From: Schlesneria sp. DSM 10557
GTDB lineage: Bacteria; Planctomycetota; Planctomycetia; Planctomycetales; Planctomycetaceae
Direction of reading: 5' to 3'
Length of the DNA: 64,000 nucleotides
NCBI RefSeq assembly: GCF_041860085.1
Contig: NZ_CP124747.1
Location: 4,030,001 to 4,094,000 of the forward strand
How positions within the stretch are numbered: the first letter of the stretch is position 1; each line of letters opens with the position of its first letter. The notes under the pieces are model-generated. The model was not told where the DNA came from. It searched no databases and saw only the letters and a list, made by a program, of their open reading frames with translations. Made by a program: the position numbers and the translations under genes. Shown here one piece after another: positions 1 through 8,656 of the stretch.

Positions 1-107
1 AATGCGCGCAGCACCTTGTTCCCATATTTCGCACGATTCCGCGAGGCCCCCACAATGGCGTGCGGACTGCCCGACAGGAATCGCTGTATCTGCTTGTCCG
101 TACTCAT
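1..107 (-). CDS. CoA-binding domain protein (YccU-like), N-terminal part only
   Basis: The window edge cuts this gene, leaving about 35 residues from its start. The translation begins MSTDKQIQRFLSGSPHAIVG and continues ASRNRAKYGNKVLRA. The pattern of a hydrophobic strand, then VGAS, then R.KYGNKV is typical of the Rossmann-type CoA-binding domain of the YccU/YbgA-like family, whose members are usually about 130-150 residues long. An in-frame ATG lies 18 bases upstream at 125. I prefer 107 because a GAGAG-type ribosome site sits about 8 bases before it. The gene runs out of the window to the left, divergent from the chorismate-lyase-like gene. Its exact role is unknown. Confidence 0.7.
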   Translation of the reverse strand, partial: MSTDKQIQRFLSGSPHAIVGASRNRAKYGNKVLRA

Positions 108-413
108 CGAATTCTCTCTGCTCATGACGCCTGATGACCGCCTGACGTGCCGGGACATCTCGCCCCAGCGAATCGCGTCGCTCCACCATACTTCGCCGGC
201 GGGCATGCGGGAATCGAAGCGCCCCACCGCCCGACATCCTCAGCGCACCCCAATTGCCGACGGTCAGGAAATCAGCACCCAATTGACCCCTTAAAAAGGC
301 CTGCCAGCGTGGGCGGGTGACAGGTGTCACTTGTGCTGTCGGAGGGACACGGGCAAAATCCATCCATGCGCTGAGTGTCGAGACGAGTCACAATCCTCGG
401 ATATAGCTGAACG
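108..413. other. Divergent intergenic region, no gene seen
   Basis: This space separates the start of the CoA-binding protein (minus) from the start of the chorismate-lyase-like gene (plus), so it should hold both promoters. The small reading frames here resemble no protein I recognise. A TAAAAAGG run near 292-299 is the only AT-rich spot that could belong to a promoter. I see no convincing hairpin or repeat. Confidence 0.4.
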
Positions 414-950
414 ATGAATCCACATGACGAACTGAACTCGCTGACGAACATTTTCCCTGGTTCGGACAAGCTCTTTCTTCGAGTTGAACACACTCCTGCG
501 GCACTCACGCCCGAGCCCTACAAGTCCATGCTGGCGCATGACCACCACATGACGATCGCCATGGAGACCTACCATAATTGTACGGTCGACGTGCGCGTCC
601 TCGACAGCAAACTGGATGGCGACGAATACTCACGAAAAATTCTGTTGCTGAAGCAGGGAACCGAGACCGTGGTCCAGTTCGGTGTCATCCGGTTTCACTT
701 CGAGTACGTCACCCGGGCGGTCCGCGACCAGATCATCGAGGGCAAGATTCCCCTCGGCCGCGTCCTGATCAACCACAACGTCCTGCGGCACATCGACCTG
801 GGCGCCATTCTGAAAATCACCGCAGGGGAGGAACTGGCCAACTACTTCAAAATGCCGGTCGGAGGGGTCACCTACGGCCGACTGGCAACAATCTTCTGCA
901 ACCGACAACCCGCCATCGATCTGCTGGAAATCTCGTCGCCCCTCGCCTGA
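414..950 (+). CDS. Chorismate pyruvate-lyase-like protein (DUF98 family)
   Basis: A 178-residue soluble protein. The middle section has the signature of the DUF98 / UbiC-like chorismate lyase fold: a YSRKILLL strand, then QFGVIRFHFEYVTRAVRDQI, then a PLGRVL motif near residues 117-122 followed by the isoleucine- and glutamate-rich end. Members of this family, such as mycobacterial Rv2949c, remove pyruvate from chorismate to give 4-hydroxybenzoate. Many bacterial homologues are untested and may act on other substrates. The length is normal for the family. The gene stands alone: the next gene downstream (DUF6671) is on the other strand and ends convergently beyond two hairpin repeats. The start at 414 is the only ATG giving a complete domain. 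The family assignment is fairly firm; the reaction is inferred. Confidence 0.68.
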   Translation: MNPHDELNSLTNIFPGSDKLFLRVEHTPAALTPEPYKSMLAHDHHMTIAMETYHNCTVDVRVLDSKLDGDEYSRKILLLKQGTETVVQFGVIRFHFEYVTRAVRDQIIEGKIPLGRVLINHNVLRHIDLGAILKITAGEELANYFKMPVGGVTYGRLATIFCNRQPAIDLLEISSPLA

Positions 951-1127
951 GCCACGCCTCAAAGCCCCCAGGCCGGGTCCGCAGCAGTTCGAGCCGTTCC
1001 ACACAACTCAACATCCAGCGTGCAGGTCTCAGGATCCCGTCAGCATTCAGTCAACATCGAGCGAGAAGAGCAACTCGATCACAAACAACTGACAAGCGAA
1101 GACAACCACCCCCGACCCAAACAAAAA

Positions 1128-1252
1128 AGCTCTCCACCGAACCCGCTTCGGTGGAGAGCAACGACTGAGCCGCTAAGCCCCCCAACCAACCCCCGGACAA
1201 AAAGCTCTCCACCAAACCCGTTTCGCTGGAGAGCAACGACTGAGCCGCTAAG
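1128..1252 (+). repeat. Two copies of the 75-bp-period hairpin repeat
   Basis: Copies lie at 1128-1177 and 1203-1252, exactly 75 bases apart start to start. Each 50-base core begins AGCTCTCCACC, folds back on itself as a near-perfect stem (CTCTCCACCGAA with TTCGGTGGAGAG) over a short CCCGC-type loop, and ends with the tail CGACTGAGCCGCTAAG. The second copy carries a few changes in the stem. The pair sits between two convergent genes, so it could work as a two-way terminator, but it has no clear T-run. The same element recurs near 12.9, 13.3-13.7 and 37.1 kb. Confidence 0.85.
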
Positions 1253-1290
1253 GCAGGACTGGCGAGGAGGGGCTTCGACAGGCGTTGTCT

Positions 1291-2145
1291 TTATGGATTG
1301 CACCAACCGCAGTGCAACTGCGGAGCACTCACAAGTCCATCCCGTCGCGGAATTTCTACCGTATGATTGCACAGGACGCACCCGAATTCTTCGTGCTCAA
1401 TCATGTCCGTCGGTTGGTCGCAATACTCGCATCGCAAACCTTTTTCGGCGTTTACCAACCCCCAGCCGGGGGCGCGGCAGGCGGGACAACGTGTCGCCAG
1501 TCGCTGTGCCAGTTGGCGAGCAAGCTCGGCAATTTCGGACATGCGAGTCGGATTTACATGTGCACGCATGTCGGTCTCGACCCAGACCAAACCGTCCGAC
1601 GATTGCATTCCTGAGTGAAAAAATGCACGTTCGAGTTCCTCTGGAGTATCAATACCATTGAAGATGAAGTCCCTGGATTTCATCCGGTTTGGCCGAACGA
1701 TCAGGGCGTGTGACGGGAATTGCGTTTCGGCGGCAAACGTCTGCAATGCTTCGAAAGAATCGATGGTCTTAGCCCGGTAGTTTGTCTTTTCGCACAAGCG
1801 GCTCACATGAAGGTGAAAGTTCCGCTCGCGGTCGATGAAATATAGGACCTCACGTCCGGCCGGAATGAAGGGAATGTAGGGATGCGGGCCGAAACTCCCT
1901 TCACTCGCGATTCCGAACTTGGCGTTCAGCAGGTTCAATCCCCATTCGCATTTCCGGCGGGCACAGTCGAGCGCACTTCCCCGTCTTTTAACTTCTCCCG
2001 AAAACGTACCCAGCGCATCGGTGTCAATTGGATACTCGGCCACCGCCGCCCCAAGGATCTCTTGGAATCCAGGGGCGACGGCGATGGACTTTGCGTGTTT
2101 GGTCGTCATCAAAACGCATTTGCCAGTGTAGGGGGATGACTCCAT
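1291..2145 (-). CDS. DUF6671 family protein with C-terminal zinc ribbons, last gene of the dab operon
   Basis: About 284 residues. The N-terminal domain reads TGKCVLMTTKHAKSIAVAPG, then a DTDALGTFSGEVKRRGSALD segment and an ASEGSFGPHPYIPFIPA segment, the hallmark of the DUF6671 family. The C-terminal 70 residues carry four CxxC pairs (CPAC, CEYC, CVLC, CGWC), enough for two zinc sites. I chose the ATG at 2145 because it overlaps the dabA stop in a TAATG arrangement, indicating translational coupling; a longer frame starting at 2229 would overlap dabA by 85 bases and adds no family-like sequence. The function of DUF6671 is not known to me. Its tight coupling to dabA suggests a part in inorganic carbon uptake or its control, which is inference. 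Confidence 0.75.
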   Translation of the reverse strand: MESSPYTGKCVLMTTKHAKSIAVAPGFQEILGAAVAEYPIDTDALGTFSGEVKRRGSALDCARRKCEWGLNLLNAKFGIASEGSFGPHPYIPFIPAGREVLYFIDRERNFHLHVSRLCEKTNYRAKTIDSFEALQTFAAETQFPSHALIVRPNRMKSRDFIFNGIDTPEELERAFFHSGMQSSDGLVWVETDMRAHVNPTRMSEIAELARQLAQRLATRCPACRAPGWGLVNAEKGLRCEYCDQPTDMIEHEEFGCVLCNHTVEIPRRDGLVSAPQLHCGWCNP

Positions 2146-4382
2146 TAGCATGTGCTTGCCCACTTGAGGTCTCGCTGAAGCAGGTGAGCCTGATTGTTGG
2201 ATGGGTCGATGCAGGCCAGCGTGACCCATCCATTACCGAAGAGTGTCTTCAGGACATCCTGCGTCTGAATGGCCTGATCCAGCATCGCGCGAGATGCGTA
2301 GACGACGGTCAGCAGTCGCAGGGGTTCGTGGTATGGCTCGCCGTCGGCGGCATAGACCGATTGCAGCGGCAGCCCGTGCATCAGGTCACTGGCGTTACCT
2401 TGCATTACGCCGAGTTTTCCAGTGACGTTTTGCGTAACCTTGCTTCCACCACCGTAGGCGACGTTGTCCAGCGTCGAGAACAGATACTGGCTGTTGATCC
2501 ATTGCGCTACCACCATGGGTGCGGTCAGGATGCTGGTCAGGAACTTGCCAGTCGTGTCGGTCTTCCAGTCGTAGGAGTGGAGAAAACAGCGGCCTTCGAG
2601 GTTGACGGATTTCGTCAGTCCCCTTGGGCCGACGATGAAAGCGGCGTTTCGCGCCAGGCCCCATTCTGGCCGCACTTCCGCCCAGTCACAGCTCCGCCGC
2701 TGGGTCTCCTGTACAGCCTTATCGTCCTGCAACATGTGCAGGCCGAAGGTCGCCGTGCGGGCTTTCGCATTCGCGATTCTGGCCTTGGAAAGATCTCTTC
2801 GAAGGCTGTTCATCATTCCTTGCTGCTGCTCTGACATGCCGCGCGGCTCGTAGAGTTCGACATGATCCGTGGTCGTATCGTGTTCGGCAGCCACGAACAA
2901 CGTATCGGACGGTATTGCGAGTCCCCGATCCGAAAGGATGGAACGCACTGGTAGACTGTTCAAGATCGCAGCAAGGATACGGGCGTTGCCACCGCCATGA
3001 TTGCCACCACAGGCACCGCAATCCAGTGCGGAAGCGTAGGCATTATTGCTTGTGCTGCTACCATGTCCGCAGAGAACCACCAAAGGTGCCAGGTTCTCAG
3101 TCAGGCCCATCATCCGCAGCGCGGATTCTCCGAAATCGGCCTGCTCGGAAAGTTCAATACTTTGCAGCGAGGGCTCGCTCGGAATCGGTGGCATGACGGT
3201 TACCTGGGTCGTTTCCGCCCATCCTGAGATGAGCGACGGCGCAAAGGTCCGCCCCAGCATCTGCATTCCGAGCCAAGGCCCCACCATTTCGACAAGCGCG
3301 AAGGGTGTCGCGAAGTTATACTTCAGCCATTGGTAGATGGATTTTGGCATTCTCAGCAATAACCGTCCCTGGTCGTGACGCCGGACGCAGGATGCATCGG
3401 AATCAACCGCATGGTCACAGACCAGATGTCGCGGTTTGAGCAGGACCGGACACGAATCATGCGGTTGGTCGTCATCGAGCCCCTTCACCTGGACAGGCAC
3501 GCCAAAAAATCCGGCAAATCCAAGAGTGTCATAGTTCCCTTGCGCTTCCAGCGCTCGCCGAAACGGCTCGGATCGCACGTCGATGCAGAATACCAACTGG
3601 ACATCGGCCCGCGATGATTGAGGTGAGGCGACAGCCGCCGACTGCTCCAGCAACTTATTGAGCAGTCCCTTGCGGAACTGTGATTCCCTGTCGGGCAGTT
3701 CTGACAGGAATGCAGGCGGCGGCGTATTGGCCGATTCCGAAAGGCTGGCCTCTGGCCACAGCAGGCGAGTGAGAACCAGACGCACTGCGACATAGTCCAC
3801 CATAGTCGCCGGTCGTTTGGCTTGTTCTGCGGGACTTTGCCAGTTTTCTTTCCATTTCACGTAGCCCGACCAGCCCGGCAACGCCGCAAGTGCCTGCCGA
3901 ATAAATTCTTCTTTCTGGTCCTCGATAATCTCCATTTGGTCGAGACATGCGACGATCGCATCTTCTGGTTTATCCGGCAATGCTGCCAGCACGATGTTGT
4001 CAGCGTGAGACCGGTTCAGCCTTGCGTCGTACAGCGCAAGGTTTGCGAACGCCCGGTAAAGACCACCTTCGCGTCCCGGCATACCGATCGTCGATTGACC
4101 TTCGTCAAAGTACACGGAACACCATTTGATCAATTCCCTGTTGACCGCTTCGCGCCCGGTGCTGGCATCGCTGATTGCCGCGCGTTGCCGTTCCACTTCG
4201 AGTACTGCCAGCTCGAAAGGCAGATGTTCGAGGCCCTGCAAGGGGTTGACGGCGATGAAGGTCTTGAGCGGCCAGACCGGGGCGACAATATTTGCGGCGC
4301 TCGCAACCAATTCTTTAATCGAAATCATTTCGATGGAGATGACAGGGGTCTTTCGTTTCTGAGACCTGTTGACAACGTTCAT
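2145..4382 (-). CDS. dabA: DabA, inorganic carbon transporter subunit (DUF2309 / UPF0753)
   Basis: 745 residues, a normal size for DabA, which with DabB forms an energy-coupled CO2/bicarbonate uptake complex. DabA is a beta-carbonic-anhydrase-like zinc protein bound to the membrane subunit. Expected zinc-site residues are present: a Cys and Asp in FCIDVRSEPFRRALE (about residues 267-269), a His in LCGHGSS (about 440) and a Cys in LDCGACGGNHGG (about 457). The N-terminal segment VAPVWPLKTFIAVNPLQGLE is also typical. An AGGAG ribosome site lies in the 11-base gap after dabB, so the two are co-transcribed. The stop codon overlaps the DUF6671 start. In heterotrophs such systems supply bicarbonate for biosynthesis at low CO2; that role here is inferred. 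Confidence 0.93.
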   Translation of the reverse strand: MNVVNRSQKRKTPVISIEMISIKELVASAANIVAPVWPLKTFIAVNPLQGLEHLPFELAVLEVERQRAAISDASTGREAVNRELIKWCSVYFDEGQSTIGMPGREGGLYRAFANLALYDARLNRSHADNIVLAALPDKPEDAIVACLDQMEIIEDQKEEFIRQALAALPGWSGYVKWKENWQSPAEQAKRPATMVDYVAVRLVLTRLLWPEASLSESANTPPPAFLSELPDRESQFRKGLLNKLLEQSAAVASPQSSRADVQLVFCIDVRSEPFRRALEAQGNYDTLGFAGFFGVPVQVKGLDDDQPHDSCPVLLKPRHLVCDHAVDSDASCVRRHDQGRLLLRMPKSIYQWLKYNFATPFALVEMVGPWLGMQMLGRTFAPSLISGWAETTQVTVMPPIPSEPSLQSIELSEQADFGESALRMMGLTENLAPLVVLCGHGSSTSNNAYASALDCGACGGNHGGGNARILAAILNSLPVRSILSDRGLAIPSDTLFVAAEHDTTTDHVELYEPRGMSEQQQGMMNSLRRDLSKARIANAKARTATFGLHMLQDDKAVQETQRRSCDWAEVRPEWGLARNAAFIVGPRGLTKSVNLEGRCFLHSYDWKTDTTGKFLTSILTAPMVVAQWINSQYLFSTLDNVAYGGGSKVTQNVTGKLGVMQGNASDLMHGLPLQSVYAADGEPYHEPLRLLTVVYASRAMLDQAIQTQDVLKTLFGNGWVTLACIDPSNNQAHLLQRDLKWASTC

Positions 4383-4393
4383 AGACTCTCCTT

Positions 4394-5740
4394 TCAGGAT
4401 TGGTAGGCGGTTCGGGATGAGGTAACGGTCTGTGGGTGGGGCTGGCTGGCGTTCAGTGCTTTCATATACAGCCTCTTCCAGGTGGCTCGGGACTGAAGCC
4501 TGGCTGGGAGGTTAAGAATCATGGCCATCCACAGCACGACGATCGTGGCAATGCCTGCGAAGTAGACGGCATCCATCGGCTGTGGCTGAATGGTGTGAAG
4601 CGAATTGAGGGCAGTTTCCACCAAACGGATACTGAGGCCGTACATCCCACCTGCTCCAGCCCCAACCAGGAAGGTGCCGAGCACACGAGAGACCGCCAGC
4701 GATTCGCCAAGCAAACCGACAGCCAGTTGCGTGGCGGCCATGAAGGCCAGAGCAATCATCAGGCTTGAGGTGTCGACGAAGCGGAGGTCAGCCCCGCTCG
4801 TGAGGGTGAACGCGAAGGCCCCACAAAGACCCGCCGGGCAGGCCATCAGAATCCGAGCGAAAGAGGGTTCTGTCGCGATGCCTGCGCGCTTTTCCTGCAC
4901 CACCGAACCCGCGCTGAGGAAGAGATAGGCCTTAAAGAGGCCGTGCCAGCAGAGATGCGAAATCGCCGGTGCGAAGAGCCCCATTCCACACTGCAGAAGC
5001 ATAAACCCCATCTGCCCCATCGTGGAACAAGCCAGCATTCGCTTGATGTCAGTCTGGAGTAGCTTCCAGAAGGTACCGATTACCGCCGTGATGAGGCCGA
5101 CAAGGAATAACCCATGCAGAATTACAGACTGTGTCGCAAAGAGAGGCGCGAAGCGAACCAGGAGGAATCCGCCCCCGTTGACAAGGCCCGCGTGCATCAG
5201 GGCGGAGACAGGCGTTGGAGAGTTCAGTGACGAAGTCAGCCAGCGATGAAAGGGCCAGGCGGCGGATTGGGTCAGTGCGGCAATCGCAATCAGGATCAGA
5301 GCCACACGATGCATCGTTGTCCATTCATCAGTGGCCTGAACGATGCTGGCGATGGAAGCGGTCCCTGCGTTTTCCGCCAACAGCCAGAAAGCCACGCCCA
5401 GAACCACGGACCCAAAGCCAAATGTCTTGAGGGCCAGCAGGCCAGAATTTCGGGCGGCACGCCAGTGATCCTTGTGAATCATGAGCCTGACCAGCAGCAA
5501 GTTGCTCATTGCCCAACCCGCAAGCAGCACCAAGAGGTGGTCAGCGAAGACGATCGCCATCACGCTTGTGGCAAGCAGCAAGACATCGCGTCGATGCCGG
5601 CGCTGGTTTTTGTCACCGGCCAGATAGCGACTCGAGTAAGCGAGCACATTGATGACGACGAACAGGATCAACCCCGCCATCACCCAAGACAGGCTGTCAG
5701 GCCGGAAGAGCTCAAAATGATCAAACTGAAACAAGGGCAT
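4394..5740 (-). CDS. dabB: DabB, membrane proton-conducting subunit (NADH dehydrogenase / Mrp antiporter family)
   Basis: 448 residues, almost entirely hydrophobic helices. It belongs to the proton_antipo_M family shared with NuoL and MrpA. Recognisable family segments are QSAAWPFHRWLTSSLNSPTP followed by VSALMHAGLVNGGGFLLVRF, and a later ACSTMGQMGFMLLQCG stretch with a lysine-bearing DIKRM just before it. In Dab complexes this subunit couples cation movement to CO2 hydration by DabA. It is shorter than NuoL, as expected of DabB. An AAAGGAG ribosome site lies 7 bases before the ATG. It is the first gene of the operon, divergent from the LysR gene. The call rests on the neighbouring dabA; alone it could be called an NADH dehydrogenase subunit. 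Confidence 0.9.
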   Translation of the reverse strand: MPLFQFDHFELFRPDSLSWVMAGLILFVVINVLAYSSRYLAGDKNQRRHRRDVLLLATSVMAIVFADHLLVLLAGWAMSNLLLVRLMIHKDHWRAARNSGLLALKTFGFGSVVLGVAFWLLAENAGTASIASIVQATDEWTTMHRVALILIAIAALTQSAAWPFHRWLTSSLNSPTPVSALMHAGLVNGGGFLLVRFAPLFATQSVILHGLFLVGLITAVIGTFWKLLQTDIKRMLACSTMGQMGFMLLQCGMGLFAPAISHLCWHGLFKAYLFLSAGSVVQEKRAGIATEPSFARILMACPAGLCGAFAFTLTSGADLRFVDTSSLMIALAFMAATQLAVGLLGESLAVSRVLGTFLVGAGAGGMYGLSIRLVETALNSLHTIQPQPMDAVYFAGIATIVVLWMAMILNLPARLQSRATWKRLYMKALNASQPHPQTVTSSRTAYQS

Positions 5741-5820
5741 CGAAACTCCTTTCTGGAAAGTGTTGCGTTTACACGACTATCGTGATTGACAGTTTAGCCG
5801 CCTCAGATTAATTTGAAAAA

Positions 5821-5834
5821 TTGATAGTTCTCAA
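5821..5834. promoter_or_regulatory. Candidate LysR operator between dabB and the regulator gene
   Basis: A perfect short dyad, TTGA-N6-TCAA, lies in the 126-base divergent region, 33 bases before the LysR start. LysR-type regulators commonly bind T-N11-A dyads of this kind and control both the divergent target and their own gene. The surrounding region is clearly AT-richer than the genes. The site is a prediction. Confidence 0.45.
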
Positions 5835-5866
5835 CACTTCGATGATCTTTTCAAATAGGTCGAAGC

Positions 5867-6724
5867 ATGCCGTTCTTCGTCGATACCATCCAGCTCAAGA
5901 GTTTTATTGCGATTGCCGAAACGGGGACGTATGGGCAAGCCGCCGCGACGGTCAACCGGACGCAATCTGCTCTCAGCCTGCAAATCAAAAAGCTGGAGGA
6001 GCAACTTGGCTGCGAGCTATTCGACCGAACAAACCGCCGAGTGGTGCTGACGCAACAAGGAGAGATTTTCCTCGGCTACGCCAAGCGAATGATGCAACTT
6101 CAGTGGGAAGCGTTCAGTCGCCTCCGGGAGCCGGATGTCGAAGGAGAGATTCGATTCGGAACGCCAGAGGATTTCGCGACGCACTATCTTCCAGATGTGC
6201 TCGCGAGCTTCAGGCAGCATCATCCGCGCGTGCAGTTGAATGTCGCTTGCGACTTGACTCTCAACCTGATCGACGGCTTCCATCGCGGGGAGTTCGATGT
6301 CATTCTCGCCAAACGGGATCCACAGCGAGTCAAAGGGGGAACAAAGGTCTGGCGGGAACCGCTGGTCTGGGCTGCCGCCGATGGCTATCAACCAGAGGAA
6401 CGCCTATCGCTAGTGCTTTCCCCACAGCCCTGCATCTACCGCGCTCGCGCGCTGGCAGCACTCGACCGGGCGAAACGGAGCTGGCACATCAGTTTCACCA
6501 GCCCGAGTCTGGCGGGGACGATCGCGGCGGTGAAAGCGGGGCTTGGTATAACCGTGCTGCCCGCGCACATGATTCCTGCCGGTATCCACCCGATTCGCAA
6601 AGAAGCGAAACTGCCTCAATTGGCAGACTCTGAAGTGGCGTTGATGAAAAAGGACGAACTTTCGAAAGTCGCAGAGATCTTTTCCGACCACGTCGTGCAG
6701 AGCTTAGAGAACATCAGAACATAG
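5867..6724 (+). CDS. LysR-family transcriptional regulator of the dab operon
   Basis: 285 residues. The N-terminal winged helix-turn-helix is clear: residues 7-66 read as a LysR HTH, with LKSFIAIAETGTYGQAAATV and then SALSLQIKKLEEQLGCELFD. The rest is a LysR substrate-binding domain, including GEIRFGTPEDFA and a C-terminal VKAGLGITVLP segment. The gene is divergent from dabB with a short shared promoter region holding a T-N11-A dyad. In carbon-fixing bacteria, similarly placed LysR proteins (CbbR/CcmR-like) respond to carbon supply; a comparable role here is inferred from position. The ATG at 5867 gives a standard N-terminus. Confidence 0.88.
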   Translation: MPFFVDTIQLKSFIAIAETGTYGQAAATVNRTQSALSLQIKKLEEQLGCELFDRTNRRVVLTQQGEIFLGYAKRMMQLQWEAFSRLREPDVEGEIRFGTPEDFATHYLPDVLASFRQHHPRVQLNVACDLTLNLIDGFHRGEFDVILAKRDPQRVKGGTKVWREPLVWAAADGYQPEERLSLVLSPQPCIYRARALAALDRAKRSWHISFTSPSLAGTIAAVKAGLGITVLPAHMIPAGIHPIRKEAKLPQLADSEVALMKKDELSKVAEIFSDHVVQSLENIRT

Positions 6725-6898
6725 CGACTGGAAGTGGGTTTTCCCGCAAACCTGGCGACGGGATTTGAGCTCAGGAATTCTGGTCCTGACCGAGAGTTAT
6801 GGCGCATCGTCGGAGGAAGGGTTGGGGTGACAGAAGACCGTTAGAACGTTTTTCTGGCGGGGATTGCGAGCTGAGACATCAGCCTGCGGCGAAGGATG

Positions 6899-8656
6899 TC
6901 ACCGATCGAGAAATTCAGGGGACGGTGGGACGCTCAGGTTCAGCTCGCCATCCTGAAAAGGCCCGTCGCCACCAAGTGCGGCCTGGTAGTCTGCCATAGA
7001 CCGGTAGAACTCGGCCAGGGCATCGACCTCGGCAAAAGAGGCTTCTGCGGCCACCAGTTCGCGAATGTTGAGGATCACAATCGTTCCTTGTCCCTGTGTG
7101 AAGCGCTCACGCTCACCACTTTCTACCTTCCGGGCCACCGCGACGTTTTCCCGCGCTTTCTTCAGCAGTTCGTAGGAACGTTCCAGGGCCGAGGCGGCGT
7201 CCTGAAGTTCGGCCACGATGCGGTCCCGCTGAAACTTCTCCTGAAAGCTAAGCTGAGTAAGTGCAGCTTCGGCCGTCATGGCACGCCCTTTTGCCTCCCT
7301 GCGTTGCAGCGGCAGGTCGAATTGCAGCGAGGCGATGTACGTGGCACGATCCAGCTCCGTGCCGGTGACGAGCGGCGTCTTCGAGAAGTTTGAGGCGTAC
7401 CCGATATCCTGGGCCCCTTCCAAGCCGAGGTTTAAGCCTGGGAGCATCTGATTTCTCGCCAATTCCAGATCCACGGCGGTCCGTTCACGCTGAAGGCGCA
7501 AGCGTGCGAGTTCCGGACGCTGTTGAAGAGCGACGGGGATATCCAGGGCAACACTCGAAGGGTCGAAGGGATCCGGCTCTGGCAGGTTCCTCGGCAGGCG
7601 TGTCGCCTGCGGAATCAGGGGTTCTCCCTCTGGATTGCGGAGATAGAGTGACAATGCAATGGATGTCTGCTGCCAGGCTCGCTCCGCTGTGATCAGCCGG
7701 GCCTGCCGCTCTACAATCACCCGCTGGTTGTCTGTTCGCTCAATCTCGGCGAGCGCACCGCGCTCGACCAGTTCCGCAAGCTGTTTGTTACGGTCCTCAG
7801 CGATCTTCAGCACGGATTGGGCAATCAGATAACGTCGGCCGGCGGCCACCCAGGTCCAGTATGCTCGGGATGCGGCGCGAATGAAGTCGAGCCGCTGCGC
7901 GGCGATGACGGGGTCCGCCAAAGCCCGAGTGAGGGCGGCCTGCCGGGCCGTTGCCCGCCGCTTGTCAATGGGGCGGCCGGCCAGGAGTGGTATGAGCACA
8001 CCAGCGCGGAACTCGCCCCCGTCGCCGGTTTTGCGATCTCCGTAATAAATGGGAAAGCTGCCGTCGGATTGCCGATAGCCTGTGTAATAGGACAGACCGT
8101 TCCAGGCTGTGTTCTGATCCACGCCGACAGTCATCCGTTGACTGTCGTAAGTGCCGACCTGCCAGAATTCACGGGCCCGCAGATTCAGGTCGAACGCACC
8201 CTGAGCGGCAAGCAACTGGCCGGACGTGATTCCCTGCTCCTCAACCGCGGCAAGCAGCAGGGGATAATGGGTCTCGACTGAAGCCACAACCTCGCCGAGG
8301 TCGAGTTGGTCCTCAGCCAATTCATCTTCAGCGTGAATCGGCGGCGAGAGGAATTCGTAGCTCGTCTTCTGCAGTTCCAAAATATCCGTGTTGTCGTCGT
8401 CCGTTGCAGAGGATTCCTCCTCGGTCTCACTGAACGCGACAAGCTGAGCGGAGTGCTCGAGAGAATCGGCCTCTGGATCAAGGGGACCCGCAGAATCCAG
8501 ACTCTCCGTTTGGCCAGATTGCTTCTTTGATGTGACCCCAGAACCAGTTCCAGTACCCCGATCAGCACCCGCTTTTGAAGGTACGCTCGCACACCCACTC
8601 GCGATTGTCAGCAGCAAGCAGCCACAGACGATCGGCATCCTTGCCTGTGGTTTCAT
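6899..8656 (-). CDS. TolC-family outer-membrane lipoprotein, export operon
   Basis: 585 residues. The N-terminus is a lipoprotein signal (CLLLTIASGCASVP, Cys near residue 22). The body has the two-fold repeated long-helix pattern of outer membrane efflux proteins: a first repeat with SYYTGYRQSDG, AGVLIPLLAGRPIDKRRATA and long helices to about residue 330, and a second with MLPGLNLGLEG, ASLQFDLPLQRREAKGR and helices to the end. It overlaps the upstream adaptor gene by four bases (ATGA), so it is translated with it. It would form the outer-membrane duct of the three-part exporter encoded with the next two genes. The N-terminal 100 residues are acidic and of low complexity, longer than usual for TolC proteins. 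Confidence 0.85.
   Translation of the reverse strand: MKPQARMPIVCGCLLLTIASGCASVPSKAGADRGTGTGSGVTSKKQSGQTESLDSAGPLDPEADSLEHSAQLVAFSETEEESSATDDDNTDILELQKTSYEFLSPPIHAEDELAEDQLDLGEVVASVETHYPLLLAAVEEQGITSGQLLAAQGAFDLNLRAREFWQVGTYDSQRMTVGVDQNTAWNGLSYYTGYRQSDGSFPIYYGDRKTGDGGEFRAGVLIPLLAGRPIDKRRATARQAALTRALADPVIAAQRLDFIRAASRAYWTWVAAGRRYLIAQSVLKIAEDRNKQLAELVERGALAEIERTDNQRVIVERQARLITAERAWQQTSIALSLYLRNPEGEPLIPQATRLPRNLPEPDPFDPSSVALDIPVALQQRPELARLRLQRERTAVDLELARNQMLPGLNLGLEGAQDIGYASNFSKTPLVTGTELDRATYIASLQFDLPLQRREAKGRAMTAEAALTQLSFQEKFQRDRIVAELQDAASALERSYELLKKARENVAVARKVESGERERFTQGQGTIVILNIRELVAAEASFAEVDALAEFYRSMADYQAALGGDGPFQDGELNLSVPPSPEFLDR

Noticed and set aside
1128-1252. Possible integron attC sites
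   Set aside because: The stem-plus-tail form is reminiscent, but I cannot find the paired RYYYAAC/GTTRRRY boxes in proper spacing, and no integrase gene is in the window.
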